Positions 15,161 through 15,987 of a stretch of DNA of 15,987 nt are shown here, piece by piece. The notes beneath the pieces were generated by a model that saw only the letters and a list, made by a program, of their open reading frames with translations, did not search any database and had not been told where the DNA came from. The position numbers and the translations under genes were made by a program. Origin of the DNA: Bryobacteraceae bacterium (GTDB lineage Bacteria > Acidobacteriota > Terriglobia > Bryobacterales > Bryobacteraceae); the NCBI GenBank assembly GCA_030039005.1, contig JASHQT010000407.1:1-15987 (forward strand), given 5' to 3'. How positions within the stretch are numbered: the stretch's first letter is position 1; each line of letters opens with the position of its first letter.

Positions 15161-15987
15161 TTACTCCGGCAGCGGCACATGATTGCGGTGCGGCGTCCGG
15201 CGGGCGAGATAGGTGGAGGGATTGATGCCCGAAAAAGCGCGGAAATCATGATTGAAATGCGCCTGGTCGAAGTAGCCGGAATCGAGCGCGACGGCGGACC
15301 AGTCCACGCTCCGGCATCCCTCCATGCGATCCAACGCCTTCTGGAAGCGCCGGATGCGGCAAAAGACTTTGGGCGTGAATCCGGTCTGGTCGCGAAAGGT
15401 TTGGATGAAGCGCTTTGGGCTGAGCCCGATCCCCTCCGTTACGCTGGTGATCGTGCCTGTGTGCGGCGCCCCGAGAAACTGGCGCAGCGCGAACGAAACG
15501 GCGCTATGCGGCATCGCCCGCATGCCCCGCAGGAATTCGTTGAGTAGCGCCTCTTCCAAAATCTCGAAGCGAGCCTTGTGAGTCGGAGCTTCGACCAGCC
15601 GGTCGCGTAGATCCACCGCCGCGCGCCCCCACAACGAATCGAGCGCCACCGTGGTCTCGCGCAATTCCCCGGCCGGCATCCGCAGGAACGGAAAGGCGCC
15701 GCCCGCCCGGAAATGCACGCCGATCACCGACGCCTGCTCTGCCGTATCGATCACCTGATATTCGGAGTGCGACCCGTACAACAGCGCCCCGCGGAACGAA
15801 TAGCAGCGCGCGAAGTCGTGGCGATCGTAGAATCGCGCCTGATCCTCGGCCAAATTGATCACCAGTTGCATCTCACCCGAGGGCAGAATGCGTTCCTTGG
15901 CGTGCGGTTGCGAATAGCCGTCATACAGCCACAGGAAATGGATGAACTCGGAAAGCGGCGGCCGCGGGATGTAGGTGAGGTTCAGCA
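15161..15987 (-). CDS. AraC-family transcriptional regulator (first base of start codon outside window)
   Basis: A regulator of 275 residues. The frame is open to the window edge, where the last codon is ?TG followed by LNLTYIPRPPLSEF, so the start codon misses just its first base. The N-terminal domain (RILPSGEMQLVINL, YGSHSEYQV) is the sensor domain often found before AraC helix-turn-helix domains (DUF6597-like). The C-terminal DNA-binding domain has two helix-turn-helix units: about 181-202 (SVTEGIGLSPKRFIQTF) and 230-252 (WSAVALDSGYFDQAHFNHDF). The effector is unknown. It lies 72 bp upstream of the VOC gene on the same strand and may regulate it. Confidence 0.9.
   Translation of the reverse strand, partial: LNLTYIPRPPLSEFIHFLWLYDGYSQPHAKERILPSGEMQLVINLAEDQARFYDRHDFARCYSFRGALLYGSHSEYQVIDTAEQASVIGVHFRAGGAFPFLRMPAGELRETTVALDSLWGRAAVDLRDRLVEAPTHKARFEILEEALLNEFLRGMRAMPHSAVSFALRQFLGAPHTGTITSVTEGIGLSPKRFIQTFRDQTGFTPKVFCRIRRFQKALDRMEGCRSVDWSAVALDSGYFDQAHFNHDFRAFSGINPSTYLARRTPHRNHVPLPE

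Noticed and set aside
14396..15547. Long + strand open frame of 383 codons opposite the VOC and AraC genes
   Set aside because: It runs antisense across two well-supported - strand genes, has arginine- and histidine-heavy composition, and shows no domain. High G+C produces such frames.

Overview
The window is a GC-rich (roughly 60 %) stretch of a bacterial chromosome, densely packed with genes. Its style suggests an Acidobacteriota genome of the Solibacterales/Bryobacteraceae kind: secreted proteins of unknown function, TlpA-type thioredoxins, an S41 peptidase, PIN-domain toxin-antitoxin pairs and a short MSFGLYIVG-type membrane protein. This assignment is an inference from gene style and recalled families; no marker gene was compared. 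No rRNA, tRNA, CRISPR array, transposase or phage gene was found.

Left part (1-3016): the 3' end of an unidentified gene, an AT-richer gap, then two different type II toxin-antitoxin modules (RHH antitoxin plus PIN toxin). The first is on the + strand and the second on the - strand, and between them lies a gene for an exported TlpA-like thioredoxin. Each module has a near-perfect palindrome overlapping or next to its likely promoter, and in both the predicted transcription start falls at or next to the antitoxin start codon.

Middle (3094-8324): a + strand cluster of two tandem paralogous secreted proteins (two NTF2-like halves each, DUF8021-like) followed by a LOG-family phosphoribohydrolase. 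Convergent to it is a - strand exported S41 peptidase, whose leader carries two interleaved inverted repeats. A REP-like hairpin separates it from a two-gene - strand unit (membrane protein, then membrane-anchored TlpA thioredoxin).

Gene-poor gap (8325-8960): this holds two broken items. One is a short remnant of a glyceraldehyde-3-phosphate dehydrogenase gene, about 90 % identical over 69 nt to the intact gap gene 1 kb away. The other is a 56-residue two-helix membrane protein gene split by a single-base deletion.

Right part (8961-15987): a small SET-domain methyltransferase gene overlaps tail-to-tail with gap. Next comes a tightly coupled five-gene - strand operon (modB, modC, thiE/tenI-like, CPBP intramembrane protease, secreted BamE-like protein). 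It encodes a molybdate-type ABC permease and ATPase without the binding protein ModA. The window ends with a VOC/PhnB-like protein and an AraC-family regulator, whose first base is cut off by the window edge.

Most genes are ordinary housekeeping or accessory genes. The points most worth a second look are the interleaved repeats before the S41 gene, the gap remnant, the frameshifted small membrane protein, the paired exported NTF2-like proteins, and the two TA modules with leaderless-looking starts.
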